Part shown: positions 44,324 to 52,422 of the stretch, in pieces
How positions within the stretch are numbered: position 1 is the first letter of the stretch
How the letters are laid out: the number at the start of each line of letters is the position of its first letter
Origin: CAZJYI01 sp964550025
GTDB taxonomy: Bacteria > Verrucomicrobiota > Kiritimatiellia > UBA8416 > CAYOBW01
DNA: 64,000 nt
Assembly (NCBI GenBank): GCA_964550025.1
Contig: CAZJYI010000023.1
Location: forward strand, 1 to 64,000
Direction: 5' to 3'
Program-made: the position numbers and the translations under genes
The notes under the pieces: model-generated
The model's input: only the letters and a program-made list of their open reading frames with translations
The model's database searches: none
Told to the model about the DNA's origin: nothing

Positions 44324-46540
44324 TCACAACCCCCGTTCCCGCCGATAGGCCCGCACGACGGCCGGGGCCACGGCCGCCGCTACACATGCCAGCAGCACCA
44401 CCACCGGCCAGACGATGGGCCTGTTCCACTGGCCCTGCGCGTCCACGCGCCGTTCCGGTTCGATGCGCCGGTACTTCATGGCCGCCTTGCGCAGCATGCG
44501 GTTCGGCTTGACGTTGTGATACCAGCTATGCTGGAGCGAGTATGCCACCGGGTAGAAGTCCCAGACCGCCGGCGCGTCATTCTGCAGAACCGCCATGGCC
44601 GTGTCGATGATCGCCTGCCGCTTCGGGCTGTTGGCCATGGTCTCCATCTGGAGAAAGAGCCGGTCGAACTCTGGGCTCTCGTAGTTGGTCGCGTTGGTTC
44701 CCCCGGTCTTGGCCTTGCTGTTCGGACCGTAGAACAGGAACAGGAAGTTCTCGGGGTCCGGGTAGTCCGCCAGCCAGCCGCCCCCGCTGATCTGCCAGTT
44801 GCCCTGCCGCAACTTCTCCCTGAAACGGCTCAACTCGGTCGCGCGCTCCTTGACCCGGACTCCGATGAGATTCAGCTTGCGCTGCATCCATTCCAGCCGG
44901 GAGCGGAATGTCGGATTGCCGCTGCTGGCATGATCGTAGTACAGCGTCAGTGGCGTGCCGTCCGGCATCCTGCCTCCGGGAAGCCCCGCCTTCTCCATGA
45001 GCTTGCGTGCTTTTTCGACGGGCAGGCGCTTGGAGCGCTTCAGCACGGGGTCCCACTCGTCCACATGCGGGTTAATCCCCTCCTCGCCGCCGCGGTAGCC
45101 GAAGATGCCGGGCGGAATGGGTCCGGACGAGGCCACACCGCGCCCGTTGACGAAGATGTCGAGGAACTCGTTCGCGTCAAGCACGATGGAGATGGCCTGG
45201 CGCAGCGCGCGCTTCTCGTCCGAGTATCCGCCGACGACGTCGTCCATCATGTTGAACTTCGTGTACCAGAAGGACGGTTCCACGTCGGTAATGAGGCGGA
45301 TCCCCTTGGCCTTCATGGCGTCCGACAAGGTCGGTTCCTGTGTTCCCGTCATTTGGATGGCCTGGTCGAACACGTCGCTCGAAATGCCGGAATCGTCGTA
45401 GTATCCCTGGAGGAACTTGCTCCACGAGGGGATGGCCTCCTTCTCGATGCGCAAGACCTGTCGTTCGATGACCGGGATCCTCTTCCCCGCATCGGCAAGC
45501 AGCCCCCTTTCCTCGTCTTCCGGCATCCCTTCCGAAGGATAGAAGTCCTCGCGGTAGTTGGGATTGCGCCTCAGGACGATCATCTCGTTGGGGCGATAGG
45601 TTTCCAGGTAGTACGGCCCGCTTCCAACGGGGCACCTCAGCATGTTGAACTGCTTTTCGACCATGGCCGACTGTGCGTAGAAGTCGAGCGCCTCCTGCGG
45701 CACGGGGCCGAAGAAATGCATGCACATCCAAAACAGGATCTGGGGGTACTTGCGTTTCAGAACGACCTTGTAGGTATGCGAGTCGACGACCTCCACGCCG
45801 GGAAAAGGCGTAGCCATGTAGTCCAGCCTGATCGGGTTCTTGCGTTCGCTGCGCTCCTGGCTGTACTGACCGCCCCCGGCCTTCACCTTGCGCCGGGCTC
45901 GTTCATCATCCAGGGCCTTCTTGTACGCCTCGTGAAGCTCTTCAAGCCCCAGGATGTAGCTCTTGACCGTGCTGTAGATGGGACACTGCGTTCTCGGGTC
46001 GGCCAGGCGCCGGATCTGCAGGGCGTAGTCGGCGGCACACACCTCTCGCGTCCCCTGGAGGGGAAACTTGCTCGGATATGCATACGGGCGGATGGACTCG
46101 AGTGACACGTTGCGGTAGACGAGCTCGCCGTTCTCATCGCGCGCGAAGCAGGGGTGATTCTGGTAGAGGATCCCCGGCTTGATCCTGATTGTATATTCGG
46201 CGCGCGCGACGCTCTCCGCGGGCGGGTCGCCGTCTTCGATGCGGTTGCCGTCGCTGTCGTAGTAGACGGGGGCGGGCAACTCCGTCGCCGTATGCGGGAT
46301 CAGCATGTAGGGGCGCTTGAGATAGTCGTACGTGAACGGCGCATCGTAAATCTGGTCGATGATCGCGCCTTCGTGCGAGTAGTACGCGTTGGCCGGATCC
46401 AACTTCGCCGGGGGGGTGCTGTAGGACGTGAAGTACGTCGCCCCCGAGCTTTCGCCGGGGCGGTACGGGTTGTTCGTGCACCCCGCCAGCGCGGCGAGGG
46501 TCACGATCCCGATCAAAGCTGTTTTCTGCCCTGCTGCCAT
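44324..46540 (-). CDS. Peptide-binding lipoprotein with C-terminal membrane anchor (SBP family 5)
   Basis: The 738-residue product has a lipobox LAALAGC (Cys about 21), so it is a lipoprotein, and the SBP_bac_5 fold, with CPVGSGPYYLETYRPNEMIV and GGGWLADYPDPENFLFLFY. After the fold a second hydrophobic segment near the C-terminus (WPVVVLLACVAAAVAPAVV) is followed by RAYRRERGL, i.e. a stop-transfer with positive cytoplasmic tail. Double anchoring is unusual for this family. It heads the oppA-B-C-DF operon (minus strand). Ligand inferred to be peptides. Confidence 0.88.
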   Translation of the reverse strand: MAAGQKTALIGIVTLAALAGCTNNPYRPGESSGATYFTSYSTPPAKLDPANAYYSHEGAIIDQIYDAPFTYDYLKRPYMLIPHTATELPAPVYYDSDGNRIEDGDPPAESVARAEYTIRIKPGILYQNHPCFARDENGELVYRNVSLESIRPYAYPSKFPLQGTREVCAADYALQIRRLADPRTQCPIYSTVKSYILGLEELHEAYKKALDDERARRKVKAGGGQYSQERSERKNPIRLDYMATPFPGVEVVDSHTYKVVLKRKYPQILFWMCMHFFGPVPQEALDFYAQSAMVEKQFNMLRCPVGSGPYYLETYRPNEMIVLRRNPNYREDFYPSEGMPEDEERGLLADAGKRIPVIERQVLRIEKEAIPSWSKFLQGYYDDSGISSDVFDQAIQMTGTQEPTLSDAMKAKGIRLITDVEPSFWYTKFNMMDDVVGGYSDEKRALRQAISIVLDANEFLDIFVNGRGVASSGPIPPGIFGYRGGEEGINPHVDEWDPVLKRSKRLPVEKARKLMEKAGLPGGRMPDGTPLTLYYDHASSGNPTFRSRLEWMQRKLNLIGVRVKERATELSRFREKLRQGNWQISGGGWLADYPDPENFLFLFYGPNSKAKTGGTNATNYESPEFDRLFLQMETMANSPKRQAIIDTAMAVLQNDAPAVWDFYPVAYSLQHSWYHNVKPNRMLRKAAMKYRRIEPERRVDAQGQWNRPIVWPVVVLLACVAAAVAPAVVRAYRRERGL

Positions 46541-47303
46541 GGATCTTCCGGTGAAACAACATCCCTGCGAAAGGCCAATTCCAGGAAGCTACAGAATGCC
46601 GACGGGTGCCCCGTTTCGTCAAGGGGATGTTGCCGGAATCAACGCGCCGTCAAGAGCCGTGTCGACGGGTGTCCGTCAAGAAGAACGCGAAATGGTGAGG
46701 TCACGATGTGTGATGATCCGGCGAAGAGACTGGAGGTCAGAGGTCGGAGATACAGGAAGAGGTGGTCTTGCCTCCGTGCTGCCCGGAATCCCCGGCACTG
46801 GCCGCCGGGATCATTCAGGCTCCTCGCCTACACCCCCGGCCCTCCCGTCCGTCCCGGAGCCCGGATGGCGCGAGGGGAAAGACTGCTTCGTCCGCGCTTC
46901 GCTCCGACCGGGCTCGTGGCTATTGCGGATGAGAGGCACGCAGCAAACGAACCTGAAGCTTCCCGGCCGCAAGGGCCGGGGATTCTCCAGACGATGAGAT
47001 CGCGCGACAATCAGGTCCAGGATGACCTCCGGTCTCTCACTTCCCGAATTGCGGGTAGAACCGGCATCAGGTACCCGGGAAGGCACTCGTCAATCAGCCT
47101 GTAGGCATCCCAGGCGGATACGTGTACATTCTCTGCGCAGCCGGATCTTGCGTCGCCGGGAGAGTCTATGTTGAAAAATATGCTTAACGCGTTTGCCCGG
47201 AATGTGTTAACAGCTTGAGTCGTGTTCCGTTGGCACACCACCTGCATTGCGGAACGCTGGTCCGGCTTTTCGGGCGGTAGAGACACGTCACAGGGGGCTC
47301 AGA
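46541..47303. other. Divergent intergenic region
   Basis: The 763-bp gap separates the binding-protein operon and the BadF/DUF2229 gene. I find no convincing gene. There are small GC-rich hairpins at 46790-46817 and CCCGGCC-GCAAG-GGCCGGG (46962-46980), of REP type. An AT-rich stretch at about 47168-47225, with a GTTAAC palindrome, is the best place for the promoter of the plus-strand gene, but no clear -35/-10 pair. Confidence 0.5.
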
Positions 47304-50300
47304 ATGAACCAGCGGGAATGCGCGTTTGCCCGGGCAGCGACGGTGCCCCCGCTGGTCCGTCACTCTACTCCCGACGGCCCCGCGTCCGCCGGAAAAGACC
47401 GTGAAGGGCGCGGCCCGGTTCGGGCCCACGGCGGGACGGCAACCGTGGGGGTCGACGTTGGCGCTGTCTTCGTCAAACTCCTGCTGCTTGACGCCGGGGG
47501 CTGCGTGCAGCGCACCTCCATGGTGCGACACCACGGCGATCCGCTACCGATCGCACGCGAGAGGCTGCAGTCCTTCGCCGAGCCCGGGACCGTCAAAGTG
47601 GCCGTGACCGGGGCGGGCGCGGCGCTCGTGGCCGGGCCGTTGGGAGCGCGGGTGGTCGACGGCGTGCAGGCGGAGATCAGAGCCGTGCAGAAGCACTTCC
47701 CCCACGTGCGCAACATCATCAACATCGGCGGCGGCTCGCTGACACTCGTACAGCTCGATGAGGATGGGCGGTTCCTGGACTACAACACCAACTCGCTGTG
47801 CGCGGCGGGGACGGGCTCTTTCCTGGATCAGCAAGCCGGACGTCTCGGCATCGACTACGATGATCTTGACGGTTTCAGGCATGTCGACGAGCCCCCGACG
47901 ATCGCCACGCGCTGCTCGGTCTTTGCCAAGAGCGACCTCATTCACCGCCAGCAGGAGGGGCACGGCAAGGAGGCTCTCTGGAGCGGGCTTTGCCGCAGCA
48001 TGGTCGGGACGTCCCTCAACACGCTTCTGCGCGGCCGCGAGCTGGAGGCGTTGACCATCATCACCGGCGGCGTCTCCCTCAACACGGAAGCCATGTACTG
48101 GTTGAGAGCGCGCTATGGCCGACTGGTGCAGACCTATGGGCTCGCACCGTTCAGCGGCGCCGAGGGCGCCGCTCTGCTTTGTGCCGATGGTTCGGCTCCG
48201 CCGCCGGACGCGGAGGCCGCCGTCGTGACGGTGCAGGGCGCGGCCAACAAGACGCACCGGCGCCCCCCGCTGGCATTGCGCAAGAGCCGCTTCCCGGACT
48301 TCACCGTCAGCGAGGGCTACGTGGATAATGCGGGCAACGAGGTACGCGTAACGTCCTGGCCCGAGTCGAACGGGAAACTCGACGTTGCCATTGGAATCGA
48401 TGTTGGTTCCACCAGCACCAAAGCCGTGCTGATCGACGCCGCGGCGGAGCCGCTGGCCGATATCTATCGCCGCACGGCCGGCGATCCCGTCGGCGCGACG
48501 CAGAAGCTCTTTGCCGCTATCACGGAACTTGCCGGGCGCCACGACACCCGCCTGAACGTCACGACCGTCGCCACCACGGGGTCGGGCCGCAATCTCGTGG
48601 GCAGAGTCGTCGGCGCCGACGCCGTCATGAACGAGATCACGGCCCATCTCCAGGGCGCCCTGCACTGCGATCCGACGGTAGAGACGGTCTTCGAGATCGG
48701 CGGGCAGGATGCCAAGTACATCCACGCCCGTGAGGGGCAGATTCGCGACAGCAATATGAACTACGTGTGTGCCGCCGGGACGGGCTCTTTCATCGAGGAG
48801 CAGGCCAGGCGGCTCGGCATCGCGTTGGAGGAAATCGGCCCGGCCGTCATGGGGCTCTCGCCGCCGGTGACGTCGGACCGCTGCACGGTGTTCATGGAGC
48901 AGGACGTGGATCGCCTGATTCGGCAGGGATACTCCCCCGGCGAGTGCATGGCCGCCGTGCTCTACAGCGTTGTCAGGAACTATCTCACGAAGGTTGTCGG
49001 GCGTCGACGCGTGTCCGCGGAGAAGGTCTTTTTTCAGGGCGCAACGGCGCGCAACCCCGGTCTCGTCGCAGCGTTGGAAAACCTGCTGGGAGCCGAGATC
49101 GTTGTGTCACCACTTTGCCACGTGATGGGCGCGTACGGGGCGGCGCTGTTGGCTCAGAAGCGCAGACGCGGGAGCAACCGATCGAGCAGCTTCAAAGGGC
49201 TCGACCTGTGGAGCCGAAACATCGCGCTGCGTGTCGAGACCTGTTCGCTCTGCCGGAACCATTGCAGGCTTACCTTCGCGGATATCGAGGGCGAGGAGGA
49301 CTCGCCAAGCTGGGGATACCTGTGCGGTCGTGACCCGGAGGATGCCGGGGTCCGTGCGCAACGGGAGTTTGCGCCCGTCAGGAAGCGCCTGTCGCTCCTG
49401 TCCACTCGGGGGACGGACGGCGTGGCGTGTCCGCCGAAGCGGCAGCGCAGGAGGAAAGCCGCCCCTCCAGCACGAGAACGAGGCCTTTCCCGCCATGTGG
49501 AGGGGCGGGTTACACCCCGACCGTGTGCCAGAACCGAGGAAGGCAAGGACCTAGCGGGACCTGCTTCCCGGTCGTCCCGTCCCGCAGATGCTGGGAAGGA
49601 GACTGCGTCGGGCCCGGTCGTCGGTTTGCCGTTTTGCCTGACGCTCTATACCTATCTGCCCCTGTGGCGCGCGTTTTTCCGTGAGCTCGGCGTGCCGGTC
49701 AAGCTCTCCCCCCCGACCGGCGAGGAGACCGTTCAGCGCGGCACCAGCCTTTCGGCCGCGGATTTCTGTTTCCCCATCAAGCTTGCCCAGGGCGCGGCCG
49801 CGCTGCTGGCGGAGGATCCCGAGGTCGACTGGGTCTTCCTGCCGCATATGATCGAAGCCGGGAAGAACCCCGGTACGAACTACAACCACTTCTGCCCTTA
49901 CGTCCAGGCCTTTCCCAGCGTTGCGCGCTCTGCGCTCGGGATGCGTCGTGAGACACCGCGTATCCTGTCACCGGTCATTTCCCTCAAAGACAAGGTAGGG
50001 CGTACGCTCGACGCGCTCGAGATCGCGTTGGCCGATCCGCTGGGGCTGGATCGCCCCCGGATCAGGCGGGCCTGGCGCTCCGCGGTTGCGGCGCATGCGG
50101 CCTTTGAAGAGGCCCGCCGCCGCGAGGGCGAACGCATTCTGCGCGAGATTGGGGCCTCGGGGGAGCAGGCCATCGTGCTCATTGGCCGACCATACAACAT
50201 CCTCGATCCCGGCGCCAACCTGGCGCTGCCGCGGAAGATCGCCGGCCTCGGTCGCCGTGTCATCCCCATGGACCTGCTGCCTTACAACCGCCGTGACCTG

Positions 50301-51833
50301 AATCCCGCGTTCGCCGGCGTGTACTGGGAGTACGGACAGCATATCCTCTGTGCCGCCGAGTTCGTTCGCGACCATCCGCAGCTTTTCGCAGTATACCTGA
50401 CGAACTTCTCCTGCGGCCCCGACAGCTTCCTGCTCTCCTTCGTGGAGCGCCTGATGGGGCGGAAGCCGGTCCTGGCCATTGAATTGGACGAACACGGCGG
50501 CGATGCAGGGTACCTGACGCGAGTCGAGGCGTTCCTCAACGTTGTCGATACGTGGCGTCCGGTTGAGCAGCCCTGCTTCGCCGTGCGGTGCCCGTCCCGG
50601 AAGCGTGATGCGTTCCAGGGGCGCAAGGTGTGGGTGCCCGCGATGCACCCCTACACGGCGGAACTGTTCTCCGCCGTGTTGCGCAACGCGGGCTACGCCT
50701 CCGAACGCCTGCCCCTGGAAGACGCGGCGGCGCACGAGCTGGGGCGTTCGGTGACGCGGGGGAGCGAGTGCCTGCCGGCGGCACTGACAACCGGTGCATT
50801 CCTGAAGGCCGTCCGTTCCGACGGCCAGGACAAGCACGCGCTCTTCATGCCGTCTGCCACCGGGCCGTGCCGTTTCGGTATGTACACCACGTTGCAGCGG
50901 CTGCTGTTCAATGAGCTCGGGATGGAGGACGTGCCGATCCTGTCGCCCTCGGCCGAGAACTCGTACCAGGGGCTGACCCGGCCCGTGCTCACGCGGATCT
51001 GGGAGGCCTCCGCCGTCGGGGCCGCATTGGGTAAATGCCGCGACAAGCTGCGCCCCTACGAGGTCGAAGAGGGGTGTGTCGACGCCTTCTTCGACGCCGC
51101 CTGCCGCCGCCTGTCGGAGGCGTTCGAAGCGGGGGACAACGCGAGGGAGTGCCTGGCCGGGCTCGTCGATGAGATGGGCCGTCTCCCGGTAACCGACGTC
51201 GGCTCCAAGCCCATCGTGGGGATCGTGGGCGAGATCTACGTTCGCAGCAATCCCTTCTCCAACGACGACCTGGTGCGCGCGATCGAGAAAGCCGGGGGAG
51301 AGGCGTGGCTGGCTCCCGTGACCGAGTGGGTTCTGTACTCGGCCGAGCTCGAGGAAATCAAGGCGTGCCGTCGGCGGTTCAACGCACTGCAACGCGTGGC
51401 GGTTCACCTGAAGAACCGCTTTTTCGAGCGCACCGAGATGGCGATTCGTGAGATCACCTCGCCCATTCTGCACGACCGGTGCGAGCCGCATGTGAAGGAG
51501 ATCCTGGCAGAGGGGCAGACGTACCTGCCCGTCGAATTCGGGGGCGAAGCGATCCTCACGATGGGGCGCTCGCGGATCTTCGCGCGGGACGGCGCCGCCA
51601 TGGTGGTCAATGCATCTCCGTTCGGCTGCATGCCCGGCACGATCACTTCGGCCCTGCTGCGGGAGGTGCAGATGCAGGTCGGTGTCCCCGTCGTGAGCAT
51701 GTTCTACGACGGCGAACCGGGGCTCAACGACCGGCTGTCGGTCTTCCTGAATAACCTGGGGGTGGGGCGGGCGGCAATGGCTACCGCAATTCCTGCAGAT
51801 ACCCGATGCAGTTCGCGCAGTCTTCGTCGGTGA
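47304..51833 (+). CDS. BadF/BadG/BcrA/D ATPase - DUF2229 (2-hydroxyacyl-CoA dehydratase activator-like) protein
   Basis: The product is 1509 residues. Two ASKHA ATPase domains (VGVDVGAVFVKLLLLD from about 50; IGIDVGSTSTKAVLID from about 364) each contain the Cys motifs that bridge a 4Fe-4S cluster in HgdC: CAAGTGSF and RCSVFAKSD / RCTVFMEQD. A DUF2229 and dehydratase-like half follows from about 770. Activators of this class use ATP to push an electron to low potential. Residues about 702-746 are a basic low-complexity insert coming from the dispersed element at 49408-49540. ATG follows AGGGGG. The 3' end overlaps the convergent cytochrome gene by 53 nt. The substrate is unknown. Confidence 0.87.
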   Translation: MNQRECAFARAATVPPLVRHSTPDGPASAGKDREGRGPVRAHGGTATVGVDVGAVFVKLLLLDAGGCVQRTSMVRHHGDPLPIARERLQSFAEPGTVKVAVTGAGAALVAGPLGARVVDGVQAEIRAVQKHFPHVRNIINIGGGSLTLVQLDEDGRFLDYNTNSLCAAGTGSFLDQQAGRLGIDYDDLDGFRHVDEPPTIATRCSVFAKSDLIHRQQEGHGKEALWSGLCRSMVGTSLNTLLRGRELEALTIITGGVSLNTEAMYWLRARYGRLVQTYGLAPFSGAEGAALLCADGSAPPPDAEAAVVTVQGAANKTHRRPPLALRKSRFPDFTVSEGYVDNAGNEVRVTSWPESNGKLDVAIGIDVGSTSTKAVLIDAAAEPLADIYRRTAGDPVGATQKLFAAITELAGRHDTRLNVTTVATTGSGRNLVGRVVGADAVMNEITAHLQGALHCDPTVETVFEIGGQDAKYIHAREGQIRDSNMNYVCAAGTGSFIEEQARRLGIALEEIGPAVMGLSPPVTSDRCTVFMEQDVDRLIRQGYSPGECMAAVLYSVVRNYLTKVVGRRRVSAEKVFFQGATARNPGLVAALENLLGAEIVVSPLCHVMGAYGAALLAQKRRRGSNRSSSFKGLDLWSRNIALRVETCSLCRNHCRLTFADIEGEEDSPSWGYLCGRDPEDAGVRAQREFAPVRKRLSLLSTRGTDGVACPPKRQRRRKAAPPARERGLSRHVEGRVTPRPCARTEEGKDLAGPASRSSRPADAGKETASGPVVGLPFCLTLYTYLPLWRAFFRELGVPVKLSPPTGEETVQRGTSLSAADFCFPIKLAQGAAALLAEDPEVDWVFLPHMIEAGKNPGTNYNHFCPYVQAFPSVARSALGMRRETPRILSPVISLKDKVGRTLDALEIALADPLGLDRPRIRRAWRSAVAAHAAFEEARRREGERILREIGASGEQAIVLIGRPYNILDPGANLALPRKIAGLGRRVIPMDLLPYNRRDLNPAFAGVYWEYGQHILCAAEFVRDHPQLFAVYLTNFSCGPDSFLLSFVERLMGRKPVLAIELDEHGGDAGYLTRVEAFLNVVDTWRPVEQPCFAVRCPSRKRDAFQGRKVWVPAMHPYTAELFSAVLRNAGYASERLPLEDAAAHELGRSVTRGSECLPAALTTGAFLKAVRSDGQDKHALFMPSATGPCRFGMYTTLQRLLFNELGMEDVPILSPSAENSYQGLTRPVLTRIWEASAVGAALGKCRDKLRPYEVEEGCVDAFFDAACRRLSEAFEAGDNARECLAGLVDEMGRLPVTDVGSKPIVGIVGEIYVRSNPFSNDDLVRAIEKAGGEAWLAPVTEWVLYSAELEEIKACRRRFNALQRVAVHLKNRFFERTEMAIREITSPILHDRCEPHVKEILAEGQTYLPVEFGGEAILTMGRSRIFARDGAAMVVNASPFGCMPGTITSALLREVQMQVGVPVVSMFYDGEPGLNDRLSVFLNNLGVGRAAMATAIPADTRCSSRSLRR
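49408..49540 (+). repeat. Dispersed element inserted within the BadF/DUF2229 gene (copy A)
   Basis: It matches the element in the Agl23-like gene (21631-21728) in three colinear blocks; see that entry. This copy has about 30 extra bp between the first two blocks. It is read from codon position 2, so the protein sequence (Arg/Pro-rich) is unrelated to the Ser/Pro/Gly-rich one of the other copy. Confidence 0.75.
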
Positions 51834-52422
51834 GCAGTTCGGGGTCTTTGTCCTGCATGCGCATCACGTACCGCTCCCACTCCTGCCCGTCGCGTGCGAA
51901 AAGGTAAACCGGCCGCAGATCGTGGCAACGGGCGCATTTCAGATAGGTGACCTTCCTGCCCGGACCGCTGGACGCCCGGTGGGGCTTGCCCCGGTACGAG
52001 ACGTTCGTTCGGCGGGAGATCAGCAGGGAGAAGACGCGCCAGCCGCCGGTCATGGCCACGATGGCAAGAGCCACGGCGATGATGAGCGTCCCGACGCCGG
52101 CCACACCGCTCATGTATTTCTTGTAGCGGCGCACAACGGCGATCTTGACCGCGATCAGCACGAGCAGAACGCAGCCCAGATACGAGTGCCATCCGATCCA
52201 CTGTCCCTGCGGCGGACCGAAACGCTCCAGACGGCCGAACATGCCGACCAGGAATACGACGTAAATCGCCGAGAACGCGTACCCGCTGAAACGGTGAACG
52301 GCTCTGCGCAGCGTGGACTTGTCGACCTTGTTCCTTCCCAACCTCTCCGCCATCGTCAACAAAGTGACAATGCCGAGAACAAGCCACGCAATCGATAGCC
52401 AGGCCCAACCGTCAAGCGTCAT
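51781..52422 (-). CDS. Membrane cytochrome b/c-type protein
   Basis: The product is 213 residues: about four membrane helices in residues 5-137, with H43 and H79 as possible haem b ligands, then a soluble tail with one haem c motif, CARCH (163-167). A later CANCI (202-206) looks like a second motif that lost its histidine. It overlaps the dodecaheme gene by 4 nt (ATGA) and is probably its quinol-side membrane partner. The 3' end overlaps the convergent BadF gene by 53 nt. Confidence 0.72.
   Translation of the reverse strand: MTLDGWAWLSIAWLVLGIVTLLTMAERLGRNKVDKSTLRRAVHRFSGYAFSAIYVVFLVGMFGRLERFGPPQGQWIGWHSYLGCVLLVLIAVKIAVVRRYKKYMSGVAGVGTLIIAVALAIVAMTGGWRVFSLLISRRTNVSYRGKPHRASSGPGRKVTYLKCARCHDLRPVYLFARDGQEWERYVMRMQDKDPELLTDEDCANCIGYLQELR

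Noticed and set aside
46154..47104. Plus-strand ORF of about 316 codons starting opposite the binding-protein gene
   Set aside because: Antisense to a strong gene in its first half and compositionally biased in the rest, with no domain.
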